Of a DNA stretch of 64,000 nucleotides, positions 11,701 through 22,825 are shown in pieces. The stretch covers positions 33,897,578 to 33,961,577 of the forward strand of contig CM053328.1 in the NCBI GenBank assembly GCA_028583605.1, given 5' to 3'. Position 1 is the first letter of the stretch; every line of letters starts with the position of its first letter. The notes under the pieces were generated by a model. The model was not told the origin of the DNA, made no database searches, and saw only the letters and a program-made list of their open reading frames with translations. This stretch comes from Dastarcus helophoroides. Its lineage: Eukaryota; Arthropoda; Insecta; Coleoptera; Bothrideridae. The translations under genes were made by a program, and so were the position numbers.

Positions 11701-13730
11701 TCAAGAAGGTGGCCCAAGAATCCTTTCTTTTCTTTTACGCAGACGAAGGTGCGGGTACCAGCTAAGAAAAAAATCTTTCAGGACTGAACTCGAAATTTCG
11801 ACTGAATACTACATATTTTGAAAAAGAAGTGGAAATTTCGAGTTTGAAATCGAGATTTGAATATTCTAATCGAAAAGTTTAGATGTCAAGAAATGTTCTT
11901 ATCGAATTTAAACTCTAGAGTGAAAACTCTAAATTTTAAGAGAAATGTAGACATTTGGACTATAAAATCGAGCTCTAAGATTTGAATTTCGAGAAAAAAT
12001 TATGTAACTTGAGTTGAGTACTTTTAAGAATGTCGATCGAATTTGATATTTTTTTCTCGCTTTTTTTGGAAAAATTATAGCTCTAAGAGGAATTTATTAC
12101 TAGATACGACTAGATACAGAAGAAGAGGTAAGAAGAAAGAGAAAAAAAGGTTCCAATTTCCAGTAGTAAACCAGTTTTATCAAATATTTGTTGTTCAGGC
12201 CTGGAAAATTCAAATAGACACATTCATTGATATGTGGGATTGAGAGAAATCCATAATTTCTCGAAAACTCGTGGTAAGTTGTATCAACATTATTAATCAT
12301 ATTACCATTGATTGCCAAATATTCGTTATTGAGAGCAGGGAAATTAAAACGACCACTTTTAATGATATGTGGGATCAAGCGGAATCCAGTTCCCGTGTGT
12401 TTAAAAAACAATAGTAAATTTAGATAGAGATAGGATTCACGACGAAGGTTATCCAAATATAAAGCAACCAAATAAAATTTGTAGAATATAAACTCCACAT
12501 GTTGACGTTACCGCCATGCCAAATGTCCAGAAAGCCTAATAATAATAAATGCAGCAGAAACTACAACGTATAATTAACCCATCTTTCGAAACGTCGACGT
12601 TGAAAGCTCTTTAACTATAAATAGTAGCGGATTTTTCACCTAAGCACAACACGTGCGGTTATTTTATGCCAAATTTTGCGAAACAATTTCGGTATGAACT
12701 CCATTACATTTTTGATAAAGTAACTGGTAAAACATGAAGTTTGTAAATTTCAATTGTAAATATCTCGACGGAGAATTATCTGGTGGAAAATAATTTGGAA
12801 TTAATCCAAAAGTTGAATTTATATGGCTCAAATCCAAGCGAAATTTCCTAGCCACTTGATTATTAACAGGACGATTTAATTAAGACCGATGTGAGTGCAC
12901 TATTTGCTATCCTTATTTGAAATAAGTACGAATAATTTGTTATTTTTATGTACGTGGGACAATTTAATTTGAATTCTTTTTATGTTTGCTCCTCTTGTTA
13001 TGTGGTCGGCATTCGAGCACACAATGATAAATATAGACCTTGGAATAAGATGCCAAAATCGATTTGTGAAATAACGCCAAGCCACCAGAATCTCACCGAG
13101 ACTGATTAATAATGACTAGTTAAAATTAAATGATCGATTACTGGGAGTGCAAATATGTCATTAATCAAGGCTTGAATTGGCTGCAATTGTCTAAATTTCG
13201 CGTAGAAAATGTTATTTGAAATTAAGGTGTCAAATCTTCTATGCAATTAATTGATGACTTGTTACGTTAACACGTGAGAAAATTTAGAATATTTAAGCAA
13301 TTGAGCAATTTATAGAATACTAGGTTATTACTTGGACTTCGTCTGTGGAATTAGACGAATAATACACTTCAACGAAAAAACTGTCAAAAACCAAAGAGAG
13401 TTTTTAACTTTCTTAAATTGCCAATTTATTTTGTTTTGATGTTTTAATTGTCTCTGGTTTTAATTAAAAACCAGATACATTAAAATAGCGATAGATAGTG
13501 ATGTCTGTTACCCATTTTTTCTCATTAAAATTAGTTTGAATAAATGTAATAGAATGCAGAATGATGTTTTGCTCAAATTCGTTGATACGATTATGTTTAC
13601 ATTTATAAGCCTAGAGAATCTTCATCGGACAACAAAGTTACGTCCTATCGCTCTAGATGACGCTGTCGGATCATTATATTAAACGAGTCCTATGTGCAAA
13701 GTTAAGGGATGCAGGTAAGTGGAAACATAT
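11701..13730. other. Mostly unassigned; repeated minus-strand module at 12165-12395
   Basis: No confirmed gene. On the minus strand one 132-codon frame (12498-12100) contains two similar segments, FRLIPHIIKSGRFNFPALNN and FLSIPHINECVYLNFPGLNN. Their DNA (about 12306-12380 and 12176-12250) is roughly 70% alike by eye. Weaker relatives follow upstream in separate frames (GLIPNYF near 12800, HLIPRS near 13040). This looks like a decayed tandemly repeated coding or exon-like unit, but I recognise no family. The rest is AT-rich sequence without features. Confidence 0.3.
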
Positions 13731-14112
13731 TGTTACGGGCTTTATCGGTTCGAATTGATTCACACGTGAATTGAAAATAATGCCCACTTTATTACTAAAC
13801 TAAACTTGGATCACCACAATTGAACAATTAACTCACTTATTATTGACTTCTACTAACTCACTAATTACACTGACTCTAACTGACCTCCTCGAGAGAAAGC
13901 TGACCGCCTTATATAGTTTTGGCATCCAGGTTCTAGAACAATCCGGCAGATAGGGCTTAGCGTTTTGCCGAAATTTCGGGAACGCTTATCTGCCATATGC
14001 TTCATTATCGCGGTCGCTTTCCCCTTATCAGATCATTCTAGAAACTTTTCTCATGTACTAAATTCTACAATTCTATTCTAAATTCTATTCCATCTATTTA
14101 CATTGCGTTACA
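13731..14112 (-). mobile_element. Solo LTR of an LTR retrotransposon (382 bp)
   Basis: TGTTAC...GTTACA termini are flanked on both sides by ATAT (13727-13730 and 14113-14116), a 4-bp target duplication. Read on the minus strand it matches the LTR at 41315-41689. Shared features include the start TGTAACGCAATGTAAATAGA, a TATA box (ACTATATAAGGCGGTCAG), an initiator-like TCAGTTAG, a CCTCGAG block and a conserved hairpin-like block (AAATTTCGG / TTATCTGCC). No internal coding region or second LTR is attached. The 4-bp duplication suggests a Gypsy-like family, by inference. Confidence 0.85.
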
Positions 14113-14212
14113 ATATTAACTCTATTATGTGTTCCAGGAAGATTGGATACACAAAGGCCAAGTGCGTTTTCAAAGGAGTGCGAGTCCAACCGGCCACAGT
14201 AACTGACTTTAG

Positions 14213-15049
14213 GGACCAAGGTTAATAGAGAAAGAAAAAGTGCAGTACCACTCTTTTACTCTTCCGGAGGAAAGGAGCGTCAAGGCAGTGGTAAGAGGTA
14301 TTCCGAAGGACATCTCCGAGGAAGACTTCAAGGGCGCTCTAGAAGAAGACGGGTTCAGACCCATCAATGTCAAAAAGATGAAAAATTCATTCACAAAGAA
14401 GCTTCACAATATGATGTTTGTGGAGCTTGAGCACAGTGAAAAGGAAATCTTCAAACTGGAGAAGCTGATGGGTCTGGACACCTAAGTGGAAGTCTCAAGG
14501 CCAAGCAAACAGGTAAGGCAGTGCCACAGGTGCCAAAGGTTCAACCACGGACAGAGGAACTGCCATGCTGAAGCAGTTTGCGTTAAGTGTGCTGGGAAGC
14601 ACCTTAGCAAAGACTGCAAGCGTCCCAAGAACAAGCCACGCAAATGTGCCAATTGCAAGGCAGACCACGTAGCCAGCTACAGAGATTGCCCCGATTTCCC
14701 ACGACCACCGAGAAATCAACAGAAGGCACCTAACGAAGCTGAGGAGCCACCCAAGGGTAAAACGTCGAGTTCTAGGACAAAATCATTGAAAGCAAAGACG
14801 ACAGCTGCAACTGCAAAGGTTTCGCCGAAAGCAGAATTTTCCAGTGCTAGGGTAAGTGAAAACACAAAATCCTACGCTTCAGTTGCTGCAGGAAACTCCA
14901 AGAAGGCCAAAACACAAAGCAATACTTCGGAGGAAACTAACCAAGTTGTACTGGATTTGGTGAGAGCAGTCTCCGAAGCTGGAAACAGGCAAGAAGCCAT
15001 AGTCTCCATAATGATGATGCTTCCAAAGATCCTCAGCCTAAAACGCTAA
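14213..15049 (+). pseudogene. LINE ORF1 (gag-like, three zinc knuckles), broken
   Basis: Nucleic-acid-binding gag-like protein of the jockey type. The N-terminal part (SVKAVVRGIPKDISEEDFKG) is the usual RNA-recognition-like segment before the knuckles. After an in-frame TAA at 14483-14485, the same frame continues with three cysteine knuckles: CHRCQRFNHGQRNC, CVKCAGKHLSKDC, and CANCKADHVASYRDC. A lysine/serine/alanine-rich linker and a C-terminal segment follow. The in-frame stop and the lack of a clear initiator make it a pseudogene. Confidence 0.8.
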
Positions 15050-15107
15050 TGGAGAGAGGCCAAGAAAGGAGAGTTAACAAAGGAAACCCTGCTCGTCGCC
15101 AGCACAT

Positions 15108-15690
15108 CAAAGCAGTTTTCTGGAACTGCAATGGACTCTAAAGCAACAGGAACGAACTCGAAGTTTGCGCAGAGGAAAATGACCAGAACTTACTGATGCT
15201 GAACGAAACCAAGATGAGGCTCAGATCTAAGGATCCCAAAATCCGAGGATATGTTCTTCACCGCAGAGACAGAACAACTCGCCCAGGAGGAGATACGGCC
15301 ATCTATGTAAGTAGAAAGCCAAGTCATTTTGCTGCAGGCACCCCGGAGTTGGAAAAGATGGAATGAATTGCAGTAACAACTCAAATGGCGCAGGGACCTC
15401 TGACGCTGGTTTCTTGTTACTCCAGAACCAAGGCCCTCACAGAGACAGATTTGGCACGCATCTTCGAAATAAAAAATAACAATGTTATTGTAGCCGGATA
15501 CCTTAATGCCAAAAACGTCGAGTGGGGCAGCAGAGCCAACAACAAAAACGGAAGGACACTTCAAAGGTTCACAGCATAGAACGGAATCGATGTACTGGCT
15601 CCAGAAGAACCAACCCATCATCATCTCGCCACGGAATTCCAGGCACCACCACGGAATACCAGGTGGACATTGCACTGATGAAGGATGCTC
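15108..15690 (+). pseudogene. LINE apurinic endonuclease domain, inactivated
   Basis: The frame starting AVFWNCNGL carries endonuclease/exonuclease/phosphatase landmarks: WNCNG, LLMLNETKM (catalytic Glu) and YLNAKNVEWGS. It is interrupted by in-frame stops just after WNCNGL, near 15363, and after QRFTA near 15578. The usual catalytic GDFNAK motif reads GYLNAK, so the Asp is lost. This domain would nick target DNA to prime reverse transcription. Confidence 0.75.
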
Positions 15691-16349
15691 GATACACTGT
15701 TGAGTTAACATCAGTTAGTAAGCTCAACTCGTACCACAAACCAGTGATGATGATCATCGGAGATGATCGGGGACCCAAGCCTCCAGAGACCTGCAAGAAA
15801 ACAAACTGGACATAGTTCAGAGAGTATCTAGCAGCAAACTTGGAAGAGCCTGGAGAGATAAACACAAACGATGACATCAACCCAGCGGTGGAAAGACTGG
15901 AAATCACCATAACAGATTTAATTCTGGCAGCGACCGAAACTTTCCGGCGTATAGAAGGAAGGAAACCACTGCCAAATTACTTGGTGGAGCTGATTAGAAG
16001 AAAAATCGTGCCAGGAAGAGAGCAAGATGAACCAATAAGCAGATAAGGCGGACGTCAATAGGCTCATCCACGAGCTCAGGTATGAGCTCCGAGAGCACAA
16101 AATTTCTAAGTATCAGGAACACCTAAGAAGTTGCAACCTCGAAACTCTACCAGATCTCTGGCGCACAGCCAAAGCTCTAAAAAGAGATAGGAAACCTATC
16201 CCACTGATACATGGACCTGAAAGAATGGCTTACTCAAATCAGGACAAGGCCGCAGCTTTCGCTGAGACCTTTGAACGACACTGTCAGACCACACTTGAAG
16301 AAGTGGACTTAGACTTGGTAGAGGAGGTGGAAGAATAGGTTCAACTTCT

Positions 16350-17360
16350 TCAGGAGGAAGTGCCAGAAGAAGACGACGTCATCCAACCGTCTAACGAGGA
16401 GGAAATCCAAAGCTTTCTGCGCAAGCTAAAGGTCAAAAAGTCTCCAGGTCCAGACGGAATTCCAAACCAAGCTCTGAAGTATCTTCCGAACCAAACTGTC
16501 AAATACTTTGGAGCAATAATCAATTCCATGTTTAAGTACCGGTATTTTCCAACAAGATGGAAGACTGCAAGCGTTATCTTCATTTATAAGCCAGGTAAGG
16601 ATGGAAAATTTTCCCAAAATTACAGGCCAATCAGCCTCTTATCCAACTTGGGTAAGGTGGCGGAAAGGGTTTTGAGGAAGCGTCTGCAGAATATCATCAG
16701 CGATCGCGACATCATTCCTAAGGAACAATTTGTGTTCAGACCTATGCACTCTACCTCAGACCAACTGCTGAGAGTGGTTGAAACAATCACTCAACGCATG
16801 AACTGGAACCAGGTAGTTGGAGCTGTTTTCCTCGATATCTCCAAGGTATTTGACACAGTTTGGCACCAAGTACTAGTCTACAAGATGCACCAGTTTGGAA
16901 TACCTCTAACAATGGTTCAAATGGTAAGCTCGTTCTTGGACCAGCGCTCATTCAGAGCAAAGGTAGAACAGGAACTATCAAACCAGTTTAGGCTGCGTAT
17001 GGGGTGCCTCAAGGCTCTGCCTTGTCACCTCTGTTGTATTCTCTGTTCACAGCAGACATTCCGAAAATCAATCCAACAATCGACCATACAGACGACATAG
17101 CTTTGGTGGCGTACTCTTACAGTCCAGAGTTGGTCACCAGACGACTTCAGGAGGCAACAGACAGTCTACTAGATTACTTCGGTCAATGGAGAATCCAAGT
17201 CAACGCAGACAAGACCCAAGCAGTCTTTTTTAACCGAAGAAGATTCCAACCGTATGGACATGTAAATGTTCATGGGCAAAACGTCGACTGGAGACTTCAG
17301 GCAAAGTATCTAGGTGTAATTGTTGATAAAAGACTTACATTCCAGGCACACATGGATTAA
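16350..17360 (+). pseudogene. LINE reverse transcriptase domain, broken
   Basis: RT fingers/palm motifs are clear: KSPGPDGIPNQALK, NYRPISLLSNLGKVAERVL, motif A-like VFLDISKVFDTVWH, and after a frameshift near 17005 the PQGSALSPLLYSLF block. The catalytic YADD box reads HTDD. A conserved thumb segment follows (WRIQVNADKTQAVFF, AKYLGVIVDKRLTF), then a stop at about 17358. Typical of the jockey superfamily; non-functional. Confidence 0.85.
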
Positions 17361-17382
17361 GCAGTGTCCAAAGCCAAAGTTT

Positions 17383-17456
17383 TGGGGGATAAGATTTGTA
17401 TTTCAATTTTTGAAGATCACCAAGGACTAGTCCGTTTCACCAAAAAAAAAAAGAAA
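17383..17456 (+). repeat. Penelope-type 3' module, tail only
   Basis: Only the terminal tail remains: GGGGGATAAGATTTGTATTT, TTGAAGATCACCAAGGAC, TAGTCCGTTTCACC and an A-run. It sits exactly where the LINE at 14117-17374 is cut off, so its insertion, or a deletion at it, may have removed the LINE 3' end. Confidence 0.65.
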
Positions 17457-18307
17457 AAAAATTGAAATTTTAAAAGAAAGACCTGGTATATCGAGTAAAA
17501 AGAATCAAAATTTTATGAAACAGAAAATGCCAAACTTGCCATAAAAGTCGAAATGTCTGAACAAATTTTAACGTTAAAAAAATGAAGAAACCTCGAAGAA
17601 GAGATGAATTTACAATCGAAGTAATTTTACTAAAGAAATCCAAAATTTCGAGCAAAAAAATGTTGAAGTTTTCCACAAGAAGACAAATTTTGAGTAAAAA
17701 AATGTCGAATTTCAAGAATTAATTGTTTGTTTTCGAGAACAAGAACTACTTAAAAACATTTAAAATTTCGAAAAAAATTAAATTAAAAAATAATTATAAA
17801 ACTTAAAAAGAAATGAAGCATTTTGAAAATAAATTCAAAACTTTGAGAAAATTCTTGGACTTAGAAAGTCGAATTTTCTCAGAAAGAGCTAAATTTAACG
17901 AAATCTTAAAAATGAACTCAAACTGTCAAAAAAGTGAACTTTGTTAAATAGTCGAAATTTTGACGAAAATGAAGCAATTTTCAAAAATATCGAAAGGGAA
18001 TTCCCAAAAAAATTTTTTAGCAAAATTTTTGCTTACTTTTATGAAAATTTTGACAAAAAAAAGTCCAAATATGCAGATAAACAAATTCAAGAAGTGGAAA
18101 ATGCTCACGATTGAATAAACGTCGAAATTTCCAAAGGAATTTGAATTTTCTGAGAAATGAAGAAATCTCAAAAAGAGACGGTTTTAAAAATCGTAGAAAT
18201 TTTATTAAAACGTCCAAAATTTCAAGAAAAAAGACGAAACTTCCCAGAAAAAAGCCAAATTTTAAGAAAAAAAATCTTATTTTAAGAATAATTGCTTATT
18301 TTTGAGA
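17457..18307. repeat. A-rich degenerate array
   Basis: Same TCGAAATTT-type sequence as 5640-11700. It contains the phrase TTTTCGAGAACAAGAAC (17729-17745), which recurs as TTTTGAGAACGAGACGT immediately before the LINE at 18308 and as TTTTCGAAAACAAGACGT after it (20387-20404). The LINE therefore sits inside this array. Confidence 0.65.
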
Positions 18308-20310
18308 ACGAGACGTATTATGATTTCGATCGTAAAATGTGGCAGAGGCTTATCAACTGTCCGAACGGTTCCAGGTCCTTTTGGGGATTTGCAAAGTCGA
18401 TTGGAAAGAATTTTGCAATTTCAAATTTTCCACCTTTACTCGATGAAAATTGCAATATTGCTACTAACTCCAAGGAAAAGGCTGACATGTTAGCCTTAAT
18501 GTTTGCTGAAAATTTCAATCTTGATTCTCGAAACGCAGAACCTCCTTTCTTCTTAAGGTTGGCATTTCGATGCCTGCAGTTTTTTTCAGACAAGGCACAA
18601 TCAAGAAGATTCTCCTTGTGCTCGACACCTCGAAAGCTTCTGGCCTTGATGGCATTCTCGCTATTGTTCTTAAGAAGTGCGCCCCAGAGTTGACTCCTGT
18701 CCTAAGCAAATTGTTCGCACTCTCTTACAACAAAGGTGTATTCTCTAACATCTGGAAATCTGCTAGAGTGCAGCCTATCCCTAAAAAGGAAAAAAGGAAT
18801 CCAGCTAACAACTATCGCCCTATATCTTTGATACCCGTTATATCTAAAGTGATAGAAAAGGTTATCTAACATCTGGAAATCTGCTAGAGTGCAGCCTATC
18901 CCTAAAAAGGGAAAAAGGAATCTACCTAACAACTATCGCCCTATATCTTTGTTACCCGTTATATCTAAAGTGATGGAAAAGGTTATCAACATCGAGATTC
19001 TCAAATATCTGGAGGAAAATATAATCATCTCCGACAGGCAATACGGTTTTAGACAACAACGTTCCACTGGCGATCTACTGACATATGTTACTCATATCTG
19101 TAACTCAGCTATGGAAAAACATGGTGAGGCTAGGATTGTGGCATTGGATATCCCAAAGGCTTTCGACAGAGTCTGGCACCGATCTCTTCTCGCCAAATTA
19201 ACATCTTATGGTCTTTCTCCTGGACTCTGTCATTTGATATCCAATTTTCTCGCTGACAGATCTCTTCAGGTCGTCGTCGATAACATCTCACCCGAGACAT
19301 TTGCGATTAACGCAGGGGTGCCTCAGGAGTCTGTTCTGTCTCATAGTTTATTTCTGTTACACGTAAACGATCTCTTAGCTTCAACTTCCAAACCTATACA
19401 CAGCTACGCAGATGATAAAACCTTGTGTCACCTTTTTTCTCCGACAAACCATTATCTATCGCTGCTTCAGATCGACTAAGGGAACAGCAGATGCAGACGA
19501 TTAATCGGGATCTCGAGATTATTCTGGAATGGGGTAAGAATAATTTGGTCGACTTCAACGCTTCAAAAACTCAGGCCGCTGTTTTCTTTAAGAAAACATC
19601 AAGAGATAATGCAACAATCATACTAATGGACGGTAAAATCCTTTCGATGGGATCTAATCTATCTCTCCTAGGAGTAAATGCGTGCACTAACTTCTCTTGG
19701 GACGATCATGTGCACGCCATTGCCAAATCTGCCTCTCGGAAGATAGGCTTTCTTTTTAGAGCTAAAAAGTACTTCACATCTCATCAGTTATTAACACTAT
19801 ACAAAGCTCAAGTTAGGCCAACACTAGCCAATGCTATTCTCATGTTTGGAGTTCAGCCCCAAAACACACTTTAGGTCTCTTGGATTCAATTCAAAGAAGA
19901 GCGATTCGCCTAATTGATGACGAGAGTCTGACCGATTCTCTCGAAACACTAGAGCACAGGCGTATGGTTGGTAACTTGTCTCTTTTTTAAATATACTATC
20001 ATGGGAGATGCTCGCAGGAGCTAATAGTATTGACCCCCCAAGGGCAAGATTCTTGAGGCGTACTAGACAGTCGGAGACAGCAAATTCTTGTGCGATTCAG
20101 CTTGATACAGTAAGGACTTCTGTCTTTTCTATAGAACTTCCAAGTTATGCAACTTGTTACCGAAAGGAATTTTCCCCCAAAATTGCAACCTATCCTTGTT
20201 TAAGAAAGCGGTTCATCACCATCTATCCTTGTTTCCGCATCCTACTCGCAGTGCTTTGAAAGCATAATAGGGTTACCCTTTGCGAGTGGATTAAACTTAA
20301 AAAAAAAAAA
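18308..20310 (+). mobile_element. 5'-truncated LINE (jockey superfamily), dead
   Basis: Begins in the endonuclease-RT linker (WQRLINCPNGSRSFWGFAKS), continues through RT to a C-terminal domain and ends in an A-run at about 20310. RT landmarks: NNYRPISLLPVISKVMEKVI, RQYGFRQQRSTGDLL, VALDIPKAFDRVWH (motif A), GVPQESVLSHSLF (PQGS changed) and SYADDKTLC, so the YADD box is intact. Frame breaks occur near 18560, 18867, 19440 and 19872 onward. The C-terminal segment (RKIGFLFRAKKYFTSHQLL) matches the fragment at 62742-63272. Confidence 0.85.
18746..18987 (+). repeat. 121-bp tandem duplication inside the LINE RT
   Basis: Units 18746-18866 and 18867-18987 are nearly identical, both running from TAACATCTGGAAATCTGC to AAAGGTTATC. 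They cover the RT motif with NNYRPISL. The 121-bp length is not a multiple of three, so the duplication by itself shifts the frame. Confidence 0.9.
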
Positions 20311-20885
20311 TTTAAAATTGAAAAAGGCAATTTCCCAGAGGAAGCCTTTTGAGAAAAAAATGGCGAAATTAACGAACAATTGATTCTTTTCGAAAACAAG
20401 ACGTACTTAAAAAACACTTGAAATTTCCAGTAAAATTAGAATTTGAAGGAAATTTAACAATACTTTGCAAGAAAAGACGAATTTTGGAAATAAATTCAAA
20501 ACTTCAAAAAAATCGTCGAATTTAAAATATCGAAATTTCCTACAGAAACTCAAATTTTAAGAAATTTTTAGAAGAAAGTTAAACTTTCAAAATAATTGCA
20601 TTTCAATGAAATTTGAAATATTGATAAAACGGAAAAAATCTTGAAGAATAATCAAAAAAAAAACTGCAATTTCTTAAAGAAAACTAGCATTTTGAGGAAA
20701 GAGTTAAAATTTTCCAGAGAAAGTAAAATTTTGAGAAAAGAATAAAATAATGATAAAATAATTTCAAAGGAGGTGATGAATTTGGAAAAAATACTCGAAA
20801 TTTGGAGAAAAACGTTGAATTTTCAAAAAATAGAAATGAAGAGAAAGTGAAATTCATTTTTTTTTATCGAAATTAACAGTTTTTT
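20311..20885. repeat. A-rich degenerate array (continues beyond the LINE)
   Basis: Same sequence class as 17457-18307, and its likely continuation before the LINE inserted. No gene. Confidence 0.6.
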
Positions 20886-21127
20886 GAAAATGAATTGAAA
20901 TACAAGTCTTGTCCCCTGAAACCAAGAAAGATTAAAAAAACACGACGAAGTTTGCTCTAATGCATTTCGATAGCCAAGCTATTATCTTCAGAGAGATGAT
21001 AACTAGGCTATCGTAACACGTTAGAGTAACCTTTGTTGTGTTTTTTAATCTTTGTTGGTTTCAGGGGGACAAGATTTGTATTTCAATTTTTGAAGATAAC
21101 CAAGGACCAGTCCATTTCACCAAAATT
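20886..21127. repeat. Penelope-type 3' module, head-to-head inverted pair
   Basis: The minus half (about 20890-20995) and plus half (about 20996-21127) join at the AGAGAGATGATAAC boundary. In the minus half the small palindrome after GAAA is TGCA instead of CGCG, a paired change that keeps the possible stem. The plus half ends with AACCAAGGACCAGTCC and ATTTCACC. Flanking DNA is A-rich. Confidence 0.75.
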
Positions 21128-22395
21128 ATTGAAAATGAATATTTGTTCTTAACATGTGTAGCTTAATAAATGTCTAATTTTCTATCCTAAAATTTCGACT
21201 CGAAATTTGGATTTTTTCGAGGAATTTCAACCTTTCTTCGACATTTTTCTCGATTAATTTAATTTTCAACTTTTTCGCATAATTACAAGCTTATTTTCGA
21301 TTTTAACTTTTACTTAAAATGTAGATAGTAAACTCAAAAATTTGAAAATTTCATTTCATAAAGTTATAGGTTTTTTTTTGAAATTTCGATATTAACAGGA
21401 AAGTTTTTTTTTTGGTGTCAATTTGGTAACAAACTCTTTCAGGCAAATTTTAAATTTGAATATTTAACATTTGGTTTAAGGATTTTTTTCTAAAATTAGA
21501 TATTGACTCTAAGAAAAAATTGTAAGAGGGTCCCTTGTGCAGACGGCCTTTGTGAACCGTACACTAGTGCCCCCGGACTGCAAAGTGGTTAAAAACACGC
21601 CCAGCTGCGTTCTGCGTTGGGAAAATAAATGTTAATGCGTATTTCAGTGAATTAAAACCTTCAGGATGAATATCGCATTGATGAATAATACGTTATGATA
21701 CATTGCCGCGGTATTTCATGCTCTGAATCTTTGACTAATCCTGAAATAAATGTGCCAAGCTGATTAACTTATTCTAATTTTGAACCCAATAAAAATAAAT
21801 TCCAAATACTGGCTGTTATTAGTTAAAATCTTCCAAATAAACATTTTACTCTTCTTGGAGCGTCTCTATTCGATCGAACTGAGATCTCAACCAGTTACAA
21901 GACTGAAGATAAAAATATCAAGTGATATAAAACGCTGGTTCCGATTGTCGGCATTCGGCATTTCGCATAACGGCCAGGTTATTGGAACAACACACTTTGC
22001 CAAACAGCATATCTAAACGCACAGAACTAAATGACTCACGAGATTTTATTTCTGTCCACTGCCGAGCTATTTTATTTAAAATTTATGTAAAAATACGCAA
22101 CCGTGAACACATTTTTATGGTGGTCGCTCATTCCATCACTCTGAGACGTGGCCTAAGGTTAAATAACTTTTTCTTGATCCAGTTTAAAAAAAAATTTCAA
22201 GTTAAATAATTTTTTTTTCAAGTTGAAAGATTTTTTTTTCAAGTTGAAAAATTTTTTTTTCAACTGCATCGCAATTAACATTAATGAATTGTGATTGGGT
22301 ATCAAATGCAGTAAATTGAATGTGGTTTGCTTTCAGATTGAACTTTTATTGTATTTTAGGTATAGTATGATAGCGCCAAGTGGCGATTTCATTAA
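21128..22395. other. No gene recognised; 3' flank of the channel gene
   Basis: Contains a GC-richer patch at 21525-21625 (GGGTCCCTTGTGCAGACGG) of unknown nature and a small minisatellite at about 22190-22262 (TTTTTTTTTCAAGTTGAAA repeated). The 3' UTR of the channel gene would start just below 22396, but no AATAAA stands out clearly. Confidence 0.4.
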
Positions 22396-22825
22396 CTAAT
22401 ATCTATGTTTCTCTTCATTTGGTTCCATATTGGCGTCGCTAGTTTGGAAGTAGACCATTAGCTTCTTAAATAATTTGGGATCCTCTGGAAGCTCTACATT
22501 TGTACCGATAGCTTCCTTTTTGGGCGACTTCTTCTTGTATGGTCTGACAATTAATATTCTGAAGATTGCCTCAATGATTTCAATGAATCCAATCACTGAT
22601 AACCCCAGTAAGAATCCCAATGAGCCACCAATGTCCGATAGAAGCGAATTCCAATCATAACCAAGGATTTCTTCCATGGTGGTTATCAGATTTGATGGAT
22701 AGTATATTCTAATGATGCTCTTGTTTGAATCCAGTTGAGTCTTCCTACTTATTATTTTGTAAGAGTAGACGGATTTTTTACAAGATATTCCACATTGACA
22801 AGTTTGCAGGTAGGAGCTGCTACTC
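22396..22825 (-). CDS. Channel gene exon 6 (TM2 and C-terminus)
   Basis: Acceptor TGTATTTTCAG. It encodes the last Cys pair (CQCGISC), a beta segment ending IIRIYYPSN, YDWNSLLSDIGG, the pore and TM2 (GSLGFLLGLSVIGFIEIIEA), and a charged cytosolic tail of about 55 residues ending EEKHRY-stop. The GLS triplet corresponds to the G/S-x-S selectivity filter. This is the most diagnostic exon. Confidence 0.95.

Larger units (their letters stand above)
14117..17374 (+). mobile_element. Dead jockey-type LINE, 3'-truncated
   Basis: A non-LTR retrotransposon body with gag-like ORF1 (14213-15049), an apurinic endonuclease domain (15108-15690) and a reverse transcriptase domain (16350-17360), all plus strand in canonical order. 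Every domain is broken by stops or frameshifts. The 3' part of RT, the 3' UTR and the tail are missing: at about 17375 the sequence switches to a Penelope-type fragment. The solo LTR at 13731-14112 lies just upstream, perhaps inserted into its 5' region. Local GC content is clearly higher than the surrounding arrays. Confidence 0.85.

Noticed and set aside
14495..14719. Minus-strand ORF opposite the zinc knuckles
   Set aside because: Antisense shadow of LINE ORF1, which has clear CCHC motifs on the plus strand.
15190..15910. Minus-strand ORFs of 113-173 codons
   Set aside because: Shadow frames of the LINE endonuclease region; no motif of their own.
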